From: Siphonodentalium dalli
Taxonomy: Eukaryota; Mollusca; Scaphopoda; Gadilida; Siphonodentaliidae
Length of the DNA stretch: 64,000 nucleotides
Reading direction: 5' to 3'
Assembly: GCA_032622095.1 (NCBI GenBank)
Contig: CP136062.1
Coordinates: 35,776,918-35,840,917, forward strand
The position numbers were made by a program, and so were the translations under genes. The notes under the pieces were generated by a model, which saw only the letters and a program-made list of their open reading frames with translations, was not told where the DNA came from and ran no database searches. This document shows, piece after piece, positions 47,610 to 59,242 of this stretch. Position 1 is the first letter of the stretch; each line of letters starts with the position of its first letter.

Positions 47610-48510
47610 TTCTTATCCATTACGCGCGCCGCGTGTATACTGTCCTACATATTCTAGATATATAGCTATGGGTCTGTGGGCGTTTTATTTATAGATAATG
47701 TTTTTTTCCGGTTTTGACAATTTGCAGTAGGTCCCTATTTGCGGATGTCCCCAAATTCGCGGAGTTTCCCTAAAATGGCCGAAATATATTGATTTTAATG
47801 AGGGAACTGGTGCATATATGTCAATTGATACGCATTTTAAACAAATAACGACACGACCATCATAATAGTGGTTTGCTATATCAATCATATCACCATCATC
47901 ATCATCATCATAATACGGAACAAGTCTTGCGACTTTTCGTCCCAATAACATTATTCGAAATGTTTGTTTACAAATATATGTATCGTCATTCGATATTTAC
48001 TTGTTACGAATGGCTAACGACCTTACGTTTATTACGCGCACCGCGTGTATACTAATGTGCACATTCTTGCTTCGCCTGGGCGCTGCCATAGCGCTGGGGG
48101 TTCTATTTATAGAACGTTCATTATTGGAACACATTAACAGTTGTTGTGCGACCCCGAGGCCGAGCTGTAGTGCGAACCTGAGGCCGAGTCCGGTAAAAGG
48201 TGTAGTTGAGAATTTCGTTTATTGGCGTTTAAATTATGTCAATAATGTTGATTTTAGGTTTGTGATAAGCTATGCCAATTACAAATAACAGAAATGAAAA
48301 AGATTCTATAATTACAATCATGGGTATATAATATATTATCTTGAGCGCGTTACCATTTCTGACTATGGTTTTCCTGTTAAAGTATAATGTTTTGTGACTG
48401 CGACCTAAAGAGCGACAGAGTACATCACACCGGATATAGAATATTTCCCCGGCATCTCGGATAGTAGTTAATGTGAAACTATAAGATATATATATATATA
48501 TTACCATATA
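47610..48510. other. Intron sequence with minor repeats
   Basis: TTACGCGC(G/A)CCGCGTGTATACT occurs twice (about 47620 and 48027). A CAT trinucleotide run lies near 47886. GTGCGA(C/A)CC(C/T)GAGGCCGAG is duplicated near 48147 and 48170. No convincing exon. Confidence 0.5.
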
Positions 48511-48514
48511 TATA

Positions 48515-49600
48515 ATCAGGGTGAGGAACGTGATTGACATGGAGACGACAAAACAACTTGTCAATGCATTTGTAACCAGCCGCATCGATTATTGTAATTC
48601 CATGCTTCTTGGTTGCAACAAGTCTTTGTTGCACAAGCTCCAGGGGCCTGTACTATATATTTACAATTGCCGTGTTTGAACAGGTGTACAAGGTTATGGG
48701 ATGTACACAGGATGCGTGAAGTGCAATATTCAAATGTATTGTAATAGAGTAGATTATACCCGTGTGCTCATTACCGATGGGTGATTGGGTTTGATCAGAA
48801 TGGTATTCAATATAATACTCCAGCGATTTTGCAGGATAACCCAACTAGAAATTGAAATAGATCTTAAAACTTGAATTGGTGGAACATACGATAACCATTG
48901 ATGACATATAACACAATGCACGAACGGTTGTGGTGTACTCACTGAGCGATTATTTAAAGGATACCGATTACCACTAATACAATTGAACACGGATTACCCA
49001 TGCACTAGCTATAACATATCAATGAGTGTCTCCGAGGAATATTTTTGTTTCATTGGTTAATCAAGTCACATGTTGTAAACCTATTATTTTATTGGTCACC
49101 ATGCATGTAAACGAGGCGTTGCAAGAAGTCGCCTTTTTACTGTAAGAATATGAGTGGAGGCCGGTCTATGGTAATCGACACATTCTGTGTGCCCCACATA
49201 ACCTTGTACACGTGTTCAAACACGGCAATTGTAAATATATAGTACAGGCCCCTAGTCATTCAAAATTGTGCGGCTATGCTTGTAACAAAAACAAAAACAT
49301 TTGACCATACAACTCCCATATTGGATAAACAACATTGGCTCCAGTCGAGGAAAGAGTTCATTTAATTTTTTTTTAATAATTTACAAGTGTTTAAATGGCT
49401 TGGCACCATCTTACCTATCCGATATCGTTGTGTGTTATCAACCACCCAAACAACTTAGGTCTGTAAAGTCGAACTTGTTAATACAGACTCCTGGCAATCT
49501 AGTAACACGCGGCGACCGAGCATTTTCCGTTCGAAAGGGCATTCGGTCACAAAATTGTCAATAATTCAACTGCAGATGCCAATTCTTCACTATATATTCT
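48515..49600 (+). pseudogene. Non-LTR retrotransposon RT tail, split by a TIR element
   Basis: Before the insertion (48515-48641) the frame reads LVNAFVTSRIDYCNSMLLGC...LHKLQ. After it (from 49254) it continues VIQNCAAMLVTKTKTFDHTT, then LNGLAPSYLSDIV and GDRAFSVRKG. Together these match the conserved post-RT segment of CR1/L2/Jockey-type ORF2 (SRIDYCNSLL...LQ.VQNAAAR...GLAPSYLSDL). There are frameshifts near 49360, and the core RT and the endonuclease are absent. It is a dead fragment, older than the element inserted into it. The 9-kb gene interval around it is presumed intronic. Confidence 0.85.
48642..49253. mobile_element. 612-bp TIR element nested in the RT relic
   Basis: Long terminal inverted repeats of about 60 bp: AGGGGCCTGTACTATATATT...GAACA(G/C)GTGTACAAGG at the left and its reverse complement ending GTACAGGCCCCT at the right. 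It interrupts the RT frame exactly between LHKLQ and VIQNCA. I could not define a target duplication, so the superfamily is open (hAT-like CAGGGGCC ends are suggestive only). No gene inside. Confidence 0.8.
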
Positions 49601-50220
49601 GTTTCCATGGTAACATGTTACTTGTATGATATATATTATTTTGTGTAAAGCCCGAGTACACATATCATGGATCCGTGGCTATAAACTGTATTTATTATTA
49701 TATTATAATACACCCTTCGATTAGTTTCTAATTGCATTGGTCAGAGAGGTTCAGACAGAGCCATACTGGTTGTGGTTATACAATAAACGAACATATCAAC
49801 TATAGCAAACCCCACCAGTCGTATGAACTTGAATCGGGATGCATTAAACATTATTTTGTCCTTGCTCTAAATCAGTCTGGAACATTCCGTATTGTGATCG
49901 TATATTTTGTTTGAATTTCCAAACTGTAGTGTTCAATATTGATACATGTTTATACTTGTTTTGTGAACCATTGTCTCTGTCCAGGGTAGAGGAACATCAC
50001 CTAAGTTTCTATGTCTTGTGCTCCCATCCCCATTTGATCATCTTATTTCTGTGACGGATTATTTGTTTTAATGTATACACAGTATGTTCAATAAGATATG
50101 AAACAAAAGAACACGAAACGGATCGAATCTCCATGTGAACTCAGTCTGTACTTTGAGCTAATACAAATATGGATATCATTGGAACGGTTCATTGACCACA
50201 TTGTGATGGTTACAGTTATG
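49601..50220. other. Intron sequence, nothing recognised
   Basis: AT-rich DNA without protein-like frames or structured repeats. Confidence 0.5.
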
Positions 50221-50517
50221 CCCTGTGCCAATGCATTCTCTTATATATGCGAGTCGACCATAGGTCGCCTCGCATATATAAGAGAATGCATTGGCCTAAC
50301 AAAAATTCTATTTTTAACACTTTTTACCATTTTTTCTTACATTCTTTAACAATTTTAGAATATTTTCTTACATTTTTTTTACAATTTTTATAATATGTTT
50401 CTACATTCTTTGACAATTTTATCATTTTTAATATGTGTTTAAGCCAATGCATTCTCTTATATATGCGAGGCGACCTATGGTCGACTCGCATATATAAGCG
50501 AATGCATTGGCACAGGG
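50221..50517. mobile_element. Foldback element whose terminal repeats are themselves palindromes
   Basis: The ends are 75-bp inverted repeats (CCCTGTGCCAATGCATTCTC ... GAATGCATTGGCACAGGG). Each end alone is a near-perfect hairpin: CCAATGCATTCTCTTATATA, GCGAG, a TCGACCATAGGTCGC loop, then the reverse complement. The central 145 bp is T-rich with TTTTTACAATTTT-type words. The design gives three alternative folds. Non-coding. Confidence 0.85.
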
Positions 50518-51120
50518 CCGTTCTGTTGGGTAAAGGGTTAACGTCATCCGGGATAGCACGAGCCACCATACAGAATTTCGTCCAGGGATCTGTGAGAACA
50601 ATTGCGCATCCTACTTTTTTAAATTTGTTATATATAGTCTTACGTCAGCATGCGAGACCCAAATAATAGAGTTACTGTTCTCTTCGTATGGACACATTGA
50701 TATTGATGCATTTTTTGTGTGTAAAAAATACCCTTATATGCAAACGTGCCCAAAATAAAGATAATTTTGTCGACGGTATATAGTATCTATACCACGCTAT
50801 GTTAACACGGACCGTTTCAAGGGGCGCTGTTTTGTTTTCAGGACTATTTTTTTTTATACAGAAAAACGTTCTTATATGTCTCTCTTATCGAAAATCATCT
50901 GAATTGTTCTTCTGTATGAATATAGGTCATTCTTGTATATTTCAAATCTGTCTTTTTAAGTCGGTTAATGGACTCGCGGCAGGACATTCGCAAACTTCGG
51001 GCCCGAACTTCTATTTCCCAAATGTCCAGTATCTCCATAAAACACGCCAATAGCATAACCGTGTATGTCAAAGCTTTTGACAATGGTGATGCTTTTGGTT
51101 GCTAATGTATTCACTTGCAG
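50518..51120. other. Intron sequence before the EGF-like exon
   Basis: Nothing recognised apart from the acceptor tract ATGTATTCACTTGCAG ending at 51120. Confidence 0.5.
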
Positions 51121-51243
51121 GATGTGATGTGTGCTGGCCTGGACATTGCATTGATCATAGCAATTCTCCATCCACATGTGAGTGTGACCAGGGATTCCAC
51201 GTGGTTGACGAACGTACGACATATACGTCATCCTTTTGTGTTT
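51121..51243 (+). CDS. EGF-like domain exon
   Basis: Acceptor CACTTGCAG and donor TTT|GTAAGT enclose 123 bases, phase 1-1, the classic symmetric EGF exon. The protein has CDVCWPGHC, then STCECDQGFH, and a final SSFCV. Six cysteines are spaced C-x2-C-x4-C-x9-C-x-C-x15-C, with the C-x-C-x2-G-(F/Y) signature of EGF modules. No Asp/Asn pattern for calcium binding is evident. The exon is in the right place for a Gla-EGF protein. However, the six-cysteine exon ends with T and this one starts GA, so direct splicing makes TGA. An exon between them, or a different partner, is required. Confidence 0.7.
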
Positions 51244-51969
51244 GTAAGTTTAATATAAAGGCACAGTCTGGTTATTTTCAAGTGAGGACTTTCCTCTTAG
51301 ATTTGACATACACATTGAATTCATCTGTTGAATTTGATTTTCCCATTTCGATGTAAATATAGCGTTGAAGTTCTTGTAATAGAAATAAAAATGGCAGAAA
51401 TATCTCAGTCGAGTCTCAGGGAAGGAATGCTGTAGGACTGCTGTACATTATATTTCCTTTTACTCTCTCAATATAATTTACGATGGTTCACATGTTGTCC
51501 CCGTTCACAGTCGTGAAAATCGTTTAACTCTATACACTGTAGAGTCAATGCGGTTAATTAACCAGGCCATTCATATATAATTACATATCAATAAATACTT
51601 AATCGGGCCGGGTGATTAGATATTGTTTAATATCTAATCCCGACAACAGGAGACACACGTGCATGGTCACTATATTAAATATTAAATATTAAATTATATG
51701 GAATCCTACGTCATGAAATATCGTAATACTTTCTTTTGGAAAGAGTTAGACTCAAGTCTGTCATCTTTGAAACGAAGCCCGTTCCACACAAGTGAAACTT
51801 AGTCGTCTGTTTGTATGACAGTTTTACATAACATCCTGCGTATATCAAAGAATCGCAGTCAATCAAAATATACCCCTCTCTATGATGATTCCAGACTGGG
51901 CCCCGCTTATAAATTTAATCATCTACATGTATATTGTCAGGAACAGTGTGTGTTGTTCCCGTCTTTTAG

Positions 51970-52097
51970 GTGAGAATATCTTTGCAGCAATGGAAGCTAC
52001 TTTAAGTTTGAAGAAAATTCCATCCGAACTGTTATCACTTCCCTCCACAATAGTGGTTCACACAAAGGGGACATATACAATTAAGCCTGTAACATAA
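51970..52097 (+). CDS. Possible alternative terminal exon after the EGF exon (low confidence)
   Basis: Acceptor GTCTTTTAG (51969) allows phase-1 joining to the EGF exon (TGT = Cys), giving CENIFAAMEATLSLKK... to a stop at 52095. A second acceptor, CTTTGCAG (51988), keeps the same frame. No domain is recognised and no clear donor follows, so it would be a terminal exon. Chance is a real alternative. Confidence 0.22.
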
Positions 52098-52234
52098 TTT
52101 CGCATAGTTAGACCACCAACTGACCAGAAAAAGGAAACCGAACGGAAGACGCCCTCCGGACTCTAGATAGGTGCAACAAGTATTGAAAGCTGATCATTTT
52201 ACCAGTATTACTTCCTAGTTGGGTCGATTCCGAA

Positions 52235-53280
52235 AAAAATATGGTCGAGTATGAAGGCCAAGTGTGATGGTCTGGTACGAATGTCGGCTATGATGGTCGT
52301 GCTGCATGCCGATCGAAGGTCGGGTATGATGGTCGGACTGCATGCCGAACTATAAGGCCGGGTATGATGGTCGGAAGGCCGGGTATGATGGTCGGGCTCG
52401 ACAGAAGGTCGGGTATGATGGTCGGACTGCATGCCGACAGAAGGTCGGGTATGATGGACGGAAGGCCGGTATGATGGTCGGACTGACGGCCGGGTATGAT
52501 GGTCGGACTCGACAGAAGGCCGGGTTTGATGGGCGGACTGAAGGCCGGGTATGATGGGCGGACTGCCGACAGAAGGCCGGTATGATGGTCGGACTGAAGG
52601 CCGGGTACGATGGGTGGACTGCCGACAGAAGGCCGGTATGATGGTCGGATTGAAGGCCGGGTATGATGGTCGGACTCGACAGAAGGCCGGGTATGATGGT
52701 CGGACTCGACAGAAGGCCGGGTTTGATGGGCGGACTGACGGCCGGGTATGATGGTCGGACTCGACAGAAGGCCGGGTTTGATGGGCGGACTGAAGGCCGG
52801 GTATGATGGGCGGACTGCCGACAGAAGGCCGGTATGATGGTCGGACTGAAGGCCGGGTACGATGGGTGGACTGCCGACAGAAGGCCGGTATGATGGTCGG
52901 ACTGAAGGCCGGGTATGATGGTCGGACTCGACAGAAGGCCGGGTATGATGGGCGGACTGCCGACGGATGGCCGGTATAATGGTCGGACTGAAGGCCGGGT
53001 ATGATGGTCGGACTAAAAGCCGGGTATGATGGGCGGACTGCCGACAGAAGACCGGTATGATGGTCGGACTGAAGGCCGGGTATGATTGTCGGACTGATGG
53101 CTGGCCATGTATGATGGTCGGACTGCCGGGTGAATGGTAGGCCTGAAGGCCGGGTATGATGGTCGGACTGAAGGCCGGGTATGATTATGGACTGCCGACA
53201 GAAGGCCGGGTACGATGGTCGGACTGAAGGCTGGGTATGATGGTCGGACTGCCGACAGAAGACCGGGCATTTTGCATCCC
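52235..53280. repeat. 26-bp GC-rich tandem array (GGTATGATGGTCGGACTG)
   Basis: About 40 units of 22-32 bp built on GAAGGCCGGGTATGATGGTC followed by GGACTG or GGACTCGACA. A larger period appears where the GCCGACAGAAGGCCGG variant recurs. It is much richer in G+C than its surroundings. Frames on both strands are translated repeat (GYDGRT...) and not genes. Confidence 0.92.
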
Positions 53281-54854
53281 TTCACCCTCATTACTTCATG
53301 TCGGTAGCATCTTAATTTTATATCAAGAGACAAAGCTGTAACATAATGATGTAACAAAATTATGGGAAAGAGCAAATGGGTGCGCGTACAACACGGTTCA
53401 ACTTTGGCCGCGGGGCTGTAAGCCTAAACACAATCAAAGAATCTATTCATTAGCAAAACACCCCTATACTATATCCCCGTTTTAAGGGCAGATAAGTAAC
53501 CAGATGATACCATTGCACACAACTCTTAATTAATGTAGGAAAATCAAGAATTGTAAAACAGATTCAGCTTATCTGATAAGCTTAAAATGTCCGTATCATG
53601 CATTGATGTCCCTAGTAGTACGAATAAGACAAAACAGGTATAAATTGGGAGATCTTTTGTATTGAACATACATATCGGCTTTGTGCCGATGTTTTCGATA
53701 GTATTTCTATAATGAGTTCGGCCGCAATTTTTATCCAGTGTAAGCATTTTGCCAAATAAATGTGTCTGTTTCGCAAAAGGGATAAAACTAGCTCCATTGC
53801 AACGTTCCGGTTAACGAGTGTCACTATTACAAGTCAATATACCGCATTACTTCACCATGTAGAAAATATTCACATTGTTCACTTTATACGATAAAAATAT
53901 GATTTTAATATATGCTATTCAAGTCAGACTGAATGCAGAAAAGCCAGGTTGTCAAACCGCAATTTGCTGACGCGAAAATCCGCCTAATCATAATTATAGA
54001 GTACACGCGATTTTATTGGCCACAGGCGATAAGTGCAGATATGTCAAAATTCACTATGGTCTTCTGCATGTGTGTCTTATATCTAGCGAGGTGAGGTGAC
54101 CGAAGAGAATGTCTATATCGCATCTCCTAGAAAGTGTCCATTATGTATCACGCATTAGTATACTGCACCCGTGTTTAATCATGATGAATCTTGAGCAGTT
54201 CATTGTGATTATATTCGGTAAATGGTGATGTCCTCTCATGTGCTACATGTATACAAGTAGGTTTGATCATGGTGATAATCATTTACTCGAAATAGCCACA
54301 TTGAAAGACTACATGCTACACGTTGGGAATAGCCACGTGAATCAGGTGACTCCCGCGTTGTCAATGGTAACAATTAACACACCTATAAGTTACGTGAATC
54401 AAATGACTCCCGTTGGTAATAGTACCATACGTTACAAGTTACACATAAGTCAGTGACTCGAGGTTATTTCTCGTATACGATTACCACTATGATATAACAT
54501 ACACATACCGTTATATGTATTAGTCTCACGCATGCGCGAAACAACGAACGCCGATATATGGCGTATATTAACTCATAATATCGATATCTCGTGACATATC
54601 ATGTCCCTTATACCCAATTAACACTTTCTATACTAAATAGATTCTCCCACCCAGTTAAAATGTAAATAACGTTGGTCTATTATTCATTAGGAGGGTGGCC
54701 GACGACAGACAGACAGACAGACAGACAGGTAAACGATCTGGTCGTCTTGTTGAACTTCTTATCTGAACAGTTCTAACGGTAACTACTCGTCAATGAGTAT
54801 TTATTATACGCAGACACATTGTGTTTAATTTGTTTCTTTGACATTTCTTAACAG
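53281..54854. other. Intron sequence with a GACA microsatellite
   Basis: A (GACA)n run of about 28 bases lies at 54702-54728. GTGAATCA(G/A)(G/A)TGACTCCCG is repeated near 54338 and 54393. Otherwise nothing is recognised. It ends at acceptor ACATTTCTTAACAG. Confidence 0.5.
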
Positions 54855-55115
54855 CATCCACTACTCCAGATATTCAGACATGTCGGATGGGGGTCGAAAG
54901 TGCATCTGGAGAAGTGGTAAATTCTACCTTCACTCTACCGTCTACATGCGCCAACCAGCAACACATGTTCGGAAAATTCACACCGATATTTACTGCGACA
55001 GATGTTCAGTTTGATTTCAAAATAGTTTCACTGTCTGCAGAATCGAGATATGTAGAAGAATATTTGTTCGGTGTGACAAAAGCGACGATCAGTGTTCAGA
55101 GGGAAAGCCAGAACG
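54855..55115 (+). CDS. 87-codon symmetric exon, domain unrecognised
   Basis: Acceptor TTTCTTAACAG and donor AACG|GTGAGT enclose 261 bases with a phase-1-1 reading frame. It joins in frame to either the EGF exon or the six-cysteine exon (T+CA = Ser). The protein begins STTPDIQTCRMGVESASGEV, has two cysteines, and shows alternating hydrophobic segments (VQFDFKIVSL, KATISVQ) that suggest a beta-sandwich ectodomain. I do not recognise the family. Its good splice sites, symmetry and place after the EGF exon make it a likely part of the same secreted protein. Confidence 0.6.
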
Positions 55116-55934
55116 GTGAGTATATATAGATGGAACGTTTTGTCGTGCAAATATGTTCATATTGATCCTAAATATTCACATCTGAGGTAAGCCCAGTAAA
55201 TACCCGTTATTCCGTTGGATGGCGCGGGCCACTCCGAAAACACATTACCATGGTAACTGGCATGACGTATGGAACCTATTGTTTAAATGGTGCCATATTG
55301 GACTTATTTTGTTTAAAAAATGATCTACAGATAGGTTCACATTGAGTTCATGAACAAGGAAAACAGACCGATACAATATCATTATCAAAGACAAAACTCA
55401 ACATGTCTGCTTAAATGTGGATGAGTTTTTGCAGAAACTATACTACTTAAAACAAGTAAACATAACATATAGACGATATATTTACATTAACTGTGGAGTG
55501 ATGGTCTCAAATAAACACAAATAAAGACATAACATATACTACTGATAATGAGTACCTCAAAAGTAGCACATAGCACACATATATTGTTAAAACCGTGTGT
55601 ACATTTCACACAGAGATGTGCTCGTATATTTGTGATCTGATTGAGAACATATAATTGATCGGTCAATCATTGAATGTCGGTCGGTTCACACGTAAATGTC
55701 TCCAATGATTGGCGATCAATCATAAGTGCTCAATTAATCAGTTCACACATATACGAACACATCTCTTCGCCCCGAAACAAGATGTTAAATCTTCAAATCT
55801 GTGTGCCGTATATCTGGCGAAGTTGCCGAAGATACTATCTGTTTCAATGTGCAGGCAGTGTTAATTGTGTATCACATAAGAGTATAATGTTCACCCGTGT
55901 TCAATCTCGACGAACCTTGAATGGTTGTTGATTA
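55116..55934. other. Intron sequence, nothing recognised
   Basis: AT-rich DNA with no domain-like frames; a TTGATCGGTCAATCATTGA type short inverted motif lies near 55655. Confidence 0.45.
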
Positions 55935-56375
55935 AATTCGCTTAATTACGAATGTCCTATTGTGTGATATAAGTAGGTTATATAATGTGTTACTCGGTAA
56001 ATTATGAATGTCATATTGTGTGGTATAAGTAGGTTATATGTGTTACTCGGTAAAGTATGAATGTAATATTGTGTGGTATAAGTAGGTTATATGTGTTACT
56101 CTGTAAAGTATGAATGCAATATTGTGTGGTATAAGTAGGTTATATGTGTTACTCAGTAAATTATGAATATCCTATTGTGTGGAATGAGTAGGTTATATAA
56201 TGTGTTACTCAGTAAATTATGAATGTCATATTGTGTGATATAAGTAGGTTATATAATGTGTTACTCGGTAAAGTATGAATGTAATATTGTGTGGTATAAG
56301 TAGGTTATATGTGTTACTCGGTGAATTATGAATGTAATATTGTGTGATATAAGTAGGTTATATAATGTGATACTC
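55935..56375. repeat. About 56-bp tandem array
   Basis: Eight or so units contain GTGT(G/T)(A/G)(T/A)ATAAGTAGGTTATAT, (AATGTG)TTACTC(G/A)GTAAA and TATGAATGT(C/A)ATATT. Length varies between about 50 and 56 by presence of AATGTG. Non-coding. Confidence 0.88.
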
Positions 56376-56559
56376 GTTTGCTCCAAAAAGCCACTGTTCA
56401 TAATATTCGTGGATAGTTTTCGTATGTGATATCACCACGATATAACCTACACGTGTATATCAGCTGGCTGTTCTTCGTGTGGGATATGTGTATGTACTTT
56501 TATACTGTGTTTTCTGTACTCTGAATTGGTCCCCGTTAAATGCAAATTAGTTACGCCAT

Positions 56560-57442
56560 GTTGTTAAATGTTCTGCTATGGTACACTTCGTTACGGCATG
56601 TTATTAAATGTTCTCCTATTGTATACGTCGTTACGGCATATTATTAAATGTTATTCTATGGTATACTCCGTAACGGCATGTTATTAAATGTACTGCTATG
56701 GTACACTTCTTCATGGCATATTATTAAATGTTATTCTATGGTATACTCCGTAACGGCATGTTATTAAATGTACTGCTATGGTACACTTCGTTATGGCATG
56801 TTAATAATTGTTATGATATGGTACACTTCGTTACGGCATGTTATTCTATGGTACACTCCGTAGCGGCATGTTATTAAATGTAATGCTATGGTAGACTTCG
56901 TTATGGCATGTTATTACATGTTCTGCTGTGGTACACTTCGTTGCGGCATGTTATTACATGTTATGCTATGGTACACTTCGTTGCTGCATGTTATGCTATG
57001 GTACACTTCGTTACGGCATGTTTTTACATGTTATGACATGGTACACTCTGTAATGGCATGTTATTACATGTTCTGCTGTGGTATACTTCGTCACGGCATG
57101 TTATTACATGTTATGATATGGTACACTTCGTTACGGCATGTTACGAAATATTCCGCTATAGTTCACTTCGTTACGGCATGTTACTAAATGTTCTGCTATG
57201 GTACACTTCGTTACGGCATGTTACTAAATGTTATGATATGTTCCGTTATGGCATGTTATTACATGTTATGCTATGGTACACGTCGTCATGGCATTTTATT
57301 AAGTGTTATGATATGGTACACTTCGTTATGGCATGTTATTACATGTTCTCCTATAGTATACGTCGTCACGGCATGTTATTAAATGTTATGATATGGTACA
57401 TTTGTTGCGGCATGTTATTAAATGTTATGCTATGGTACATAG
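56560..57442. repeat. 40-bp tandem array, block 1
   Basis: About 22 units of GGTACACTTCGTTACGGCAT and GTTATTAAATGTTATGATAT. Units of the ACATG and AAATG types alternate. Three forward frames stay open, giving 64-148-codon spurious products. The same array continues at 58525-59242 and 60602-61205 in the same orientation after two interruptions. Confidence 0.92.
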
Positions 57443-57596
57443 ATAGAACCGTCTTCGTGTTTGTTTTTGTAAATGATTACCGCACTCGACAGCCGGCGGA
57501 GTGATACAACGAGTGCCGGAACGTCTCGAGTGGTATCACTCCGCCGGCTATCGAGTGCGGTAATCATTTACAAAGACAAACACGAAGACGGTTCTA
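57443..57596. mobile_element. 154-bp foldback at the edge of the 40-bp array
   Basis: ATAGAACCGTCTTCGTGTTT and then GTAAATGATTACCGCACTCG, AGCCGGCGGAGTGATAC at the left are matched in reverse complement at the right, ending CGAAGACGGTTCTAT. The unpaired centre is AACGAGTGCCGGAACGTC. A strong hairpin that sits exactly where block 1 stops. Confidence 0.85.
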
Positions 57597-57705
57597 TATT
57601 TATTACATATCTCCCCATACCACTATAATGTCAATTCATTTTGATATTTATTGCCCAAAAAATGCCACATTAGTATTCTTTTTCAACGCAAAGGGTTAAT
57701 TTCAG

Positions 57706-57740
57706 TTCCAATCCAAGGAACCAGTCTATCGATTCAATGA
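57706..57740 (+). CDS. Possible terminal coding exon of the Gla-domain gene
   Basis: Acceptor GTTAATTTCAG (57705) is good. In phase 1, as left by the 87-codon exon, it reads (G)TT CCA ATC CAA: VPIQGTSLSIQ then TGA at 57738, giving a short C-terminal tail with the rest as 3' UTR. Alternatively, phase 2 keeps a longer frame open to 57925 (NSGNWLTGEFCLYF...HKVVFCVKEY...). That frame looks protein-like but needs a phase-2 donor I cannot find. An AATAAA lies at 58425-58430. Which reading is right is undecided. Confidence 0.35.
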
Positions 57741-58524
57741 ACTCTGGAAACTGGCTTACTGGCGAATTTTGTTTATACTTCACCTGGTGTCGGAAATGTG
57801 TTATAATTGTGTTTAATTCAACTGATTTGGATCGTCAGACTTCACATAAAGTTGTGTTTTGTGTTAAAGAATATATACCGACCATTGTCATCCAAAACCA
57901 ACTTGCTCTTCAATCATGGATTTAAATTTGTATTTGACTTTTCGCCTCTGAACGTTGGAAATTGGTGAAAGTGAAACTAGGTCACATCATGCATAGGATA
58001 ATTCAAGGAATTAATTCACTTTAAATGGAAAATAACAAAATACTCTGAATGATCTTCGGTTCACAAGAATGCAATATACTGCGTCAACAAATCGACCAGA
58101 ACTTAAAGGTAATTAATGTTTGTTTTTATTTTGTGCTACCCAAACAACGTATTATTTTTTGACGTACTCTGACTACTCGGGTGCTCTCAGTCTCAAATGC
58201 CTATTAATAGTGTCAACACGATTAATAATTTGAGAGACAAATTCCAATAATCACTATTATTTGGCATAAAGTTACATTTCATTTTTCTTAACTATTTGTT
58301 CGGGAGTGCGTGATTTTGTTTTGAAACTGCCGCATTTCCTTGACGTTCGGGTTTCCCCAGATATGAATTGAATTGAAATTATTGTTGCTAAAAATAGTAA
58401 CATCGCAAACCAGTCTAACTGCAAAATAAAATAGTCCGACACAGATTAGCACATGTGCTGGTATTGAAAATAACCACACACCTTTGGAAGTATGTGATCA
58501 TGTGGTATTCATAGATAGATATGT
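57741..58524. other. Non-array segment between array blocks (possible 3' UTR)
   Basis: Unique-looking AT-rich sequence separating block 1 and block 2 of the 40-bp array. It holds an AATAAA at 58425-58430. The protein-like frame to 57925 is discussed under the terminal exon. No other feature seen. Confidence 0.45.
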
Positions 58525-59242
58525 AATAAACTTCGTCACGGCATGTTATTGATTGTTATGATATGGTACACTCCGTTATGGCATGTTATTACATGTTCTG
58601 CAATGACACACTTCGTTATGGTATCTATTAAATGTTATGATATTGTACACTTCGTTACGGCATTTTAATAAATGTTCTACTCTGGTACACTTCGTCACTG
58701 CATGTTATTGAATGTTATGATATAGTACACTTCGTTATGGCATGTTATTACATGTTCTTCTATTGTATACTTCGTTACGGCATGTTACTAAATGTTATGG
58801 TACACTTTGTTAGGGCATGTTATTAAATGTTATGATATGGTACACTTCGTTACGGCATGTTATTACATGTTGTCCTATTGTACACTTCGTTGCGGCATGT
58901 TATTAAATGTTATGATATGGTACACTTCGTTACGGCATGTTATTACATGTTATGATATGGCACACTTCGTTGCGGCATGTTATTCAATTTTATGCTATGG
59001 TACACTTCGTTACGGCATGTTAATAAATGTTGTGATATGGTACACTTCGTTACGGCATGTTATTAAATGTCATGATATGGTACACTTCGTTACGGCATGT
59101 TATTACATGTTATGATATGGTACACTTCGTTATGGCATGTTATTACATGTTCTGCTATTGTACACTCCGTAACGGCATGTTATTACATGTTATGCGATTG
59201 TACACTTCGTCACGGCATGTTATTAAATGTTATGATATGGTG
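58525..59242. repeat. 40-bp tandem array, block 2
   Basis: About 18 units of the TACACTTCGTTACGGCATGT unit with TATT(A/C)AATGTTATGATATGG, same orientation as blocks 1 and 3. Ends abruptly at ATATGGTGCCAGCC, where unrelated sequence begins. Confidence 0.92.

Noticed and set aside
47873-48288. Possible Cys/Pro exon around 48116-48190 (CCATPRPSCSANLRPSP)
   Set aside because: Only phase 2 is open, the repeat-like GCGA(C/A)CC(C/T)GAGGCCGAG duplication explains the pattern, and it does not fit neighbouring phases.
52235-53280. CRISPR-like appearance of evenly spaced GGTATGATGGTCGGACTG repeats
   Set aside because: Units are contiguous variants of one another with no unique spacers, no cas genes are present, and the genome is eukaryotic.
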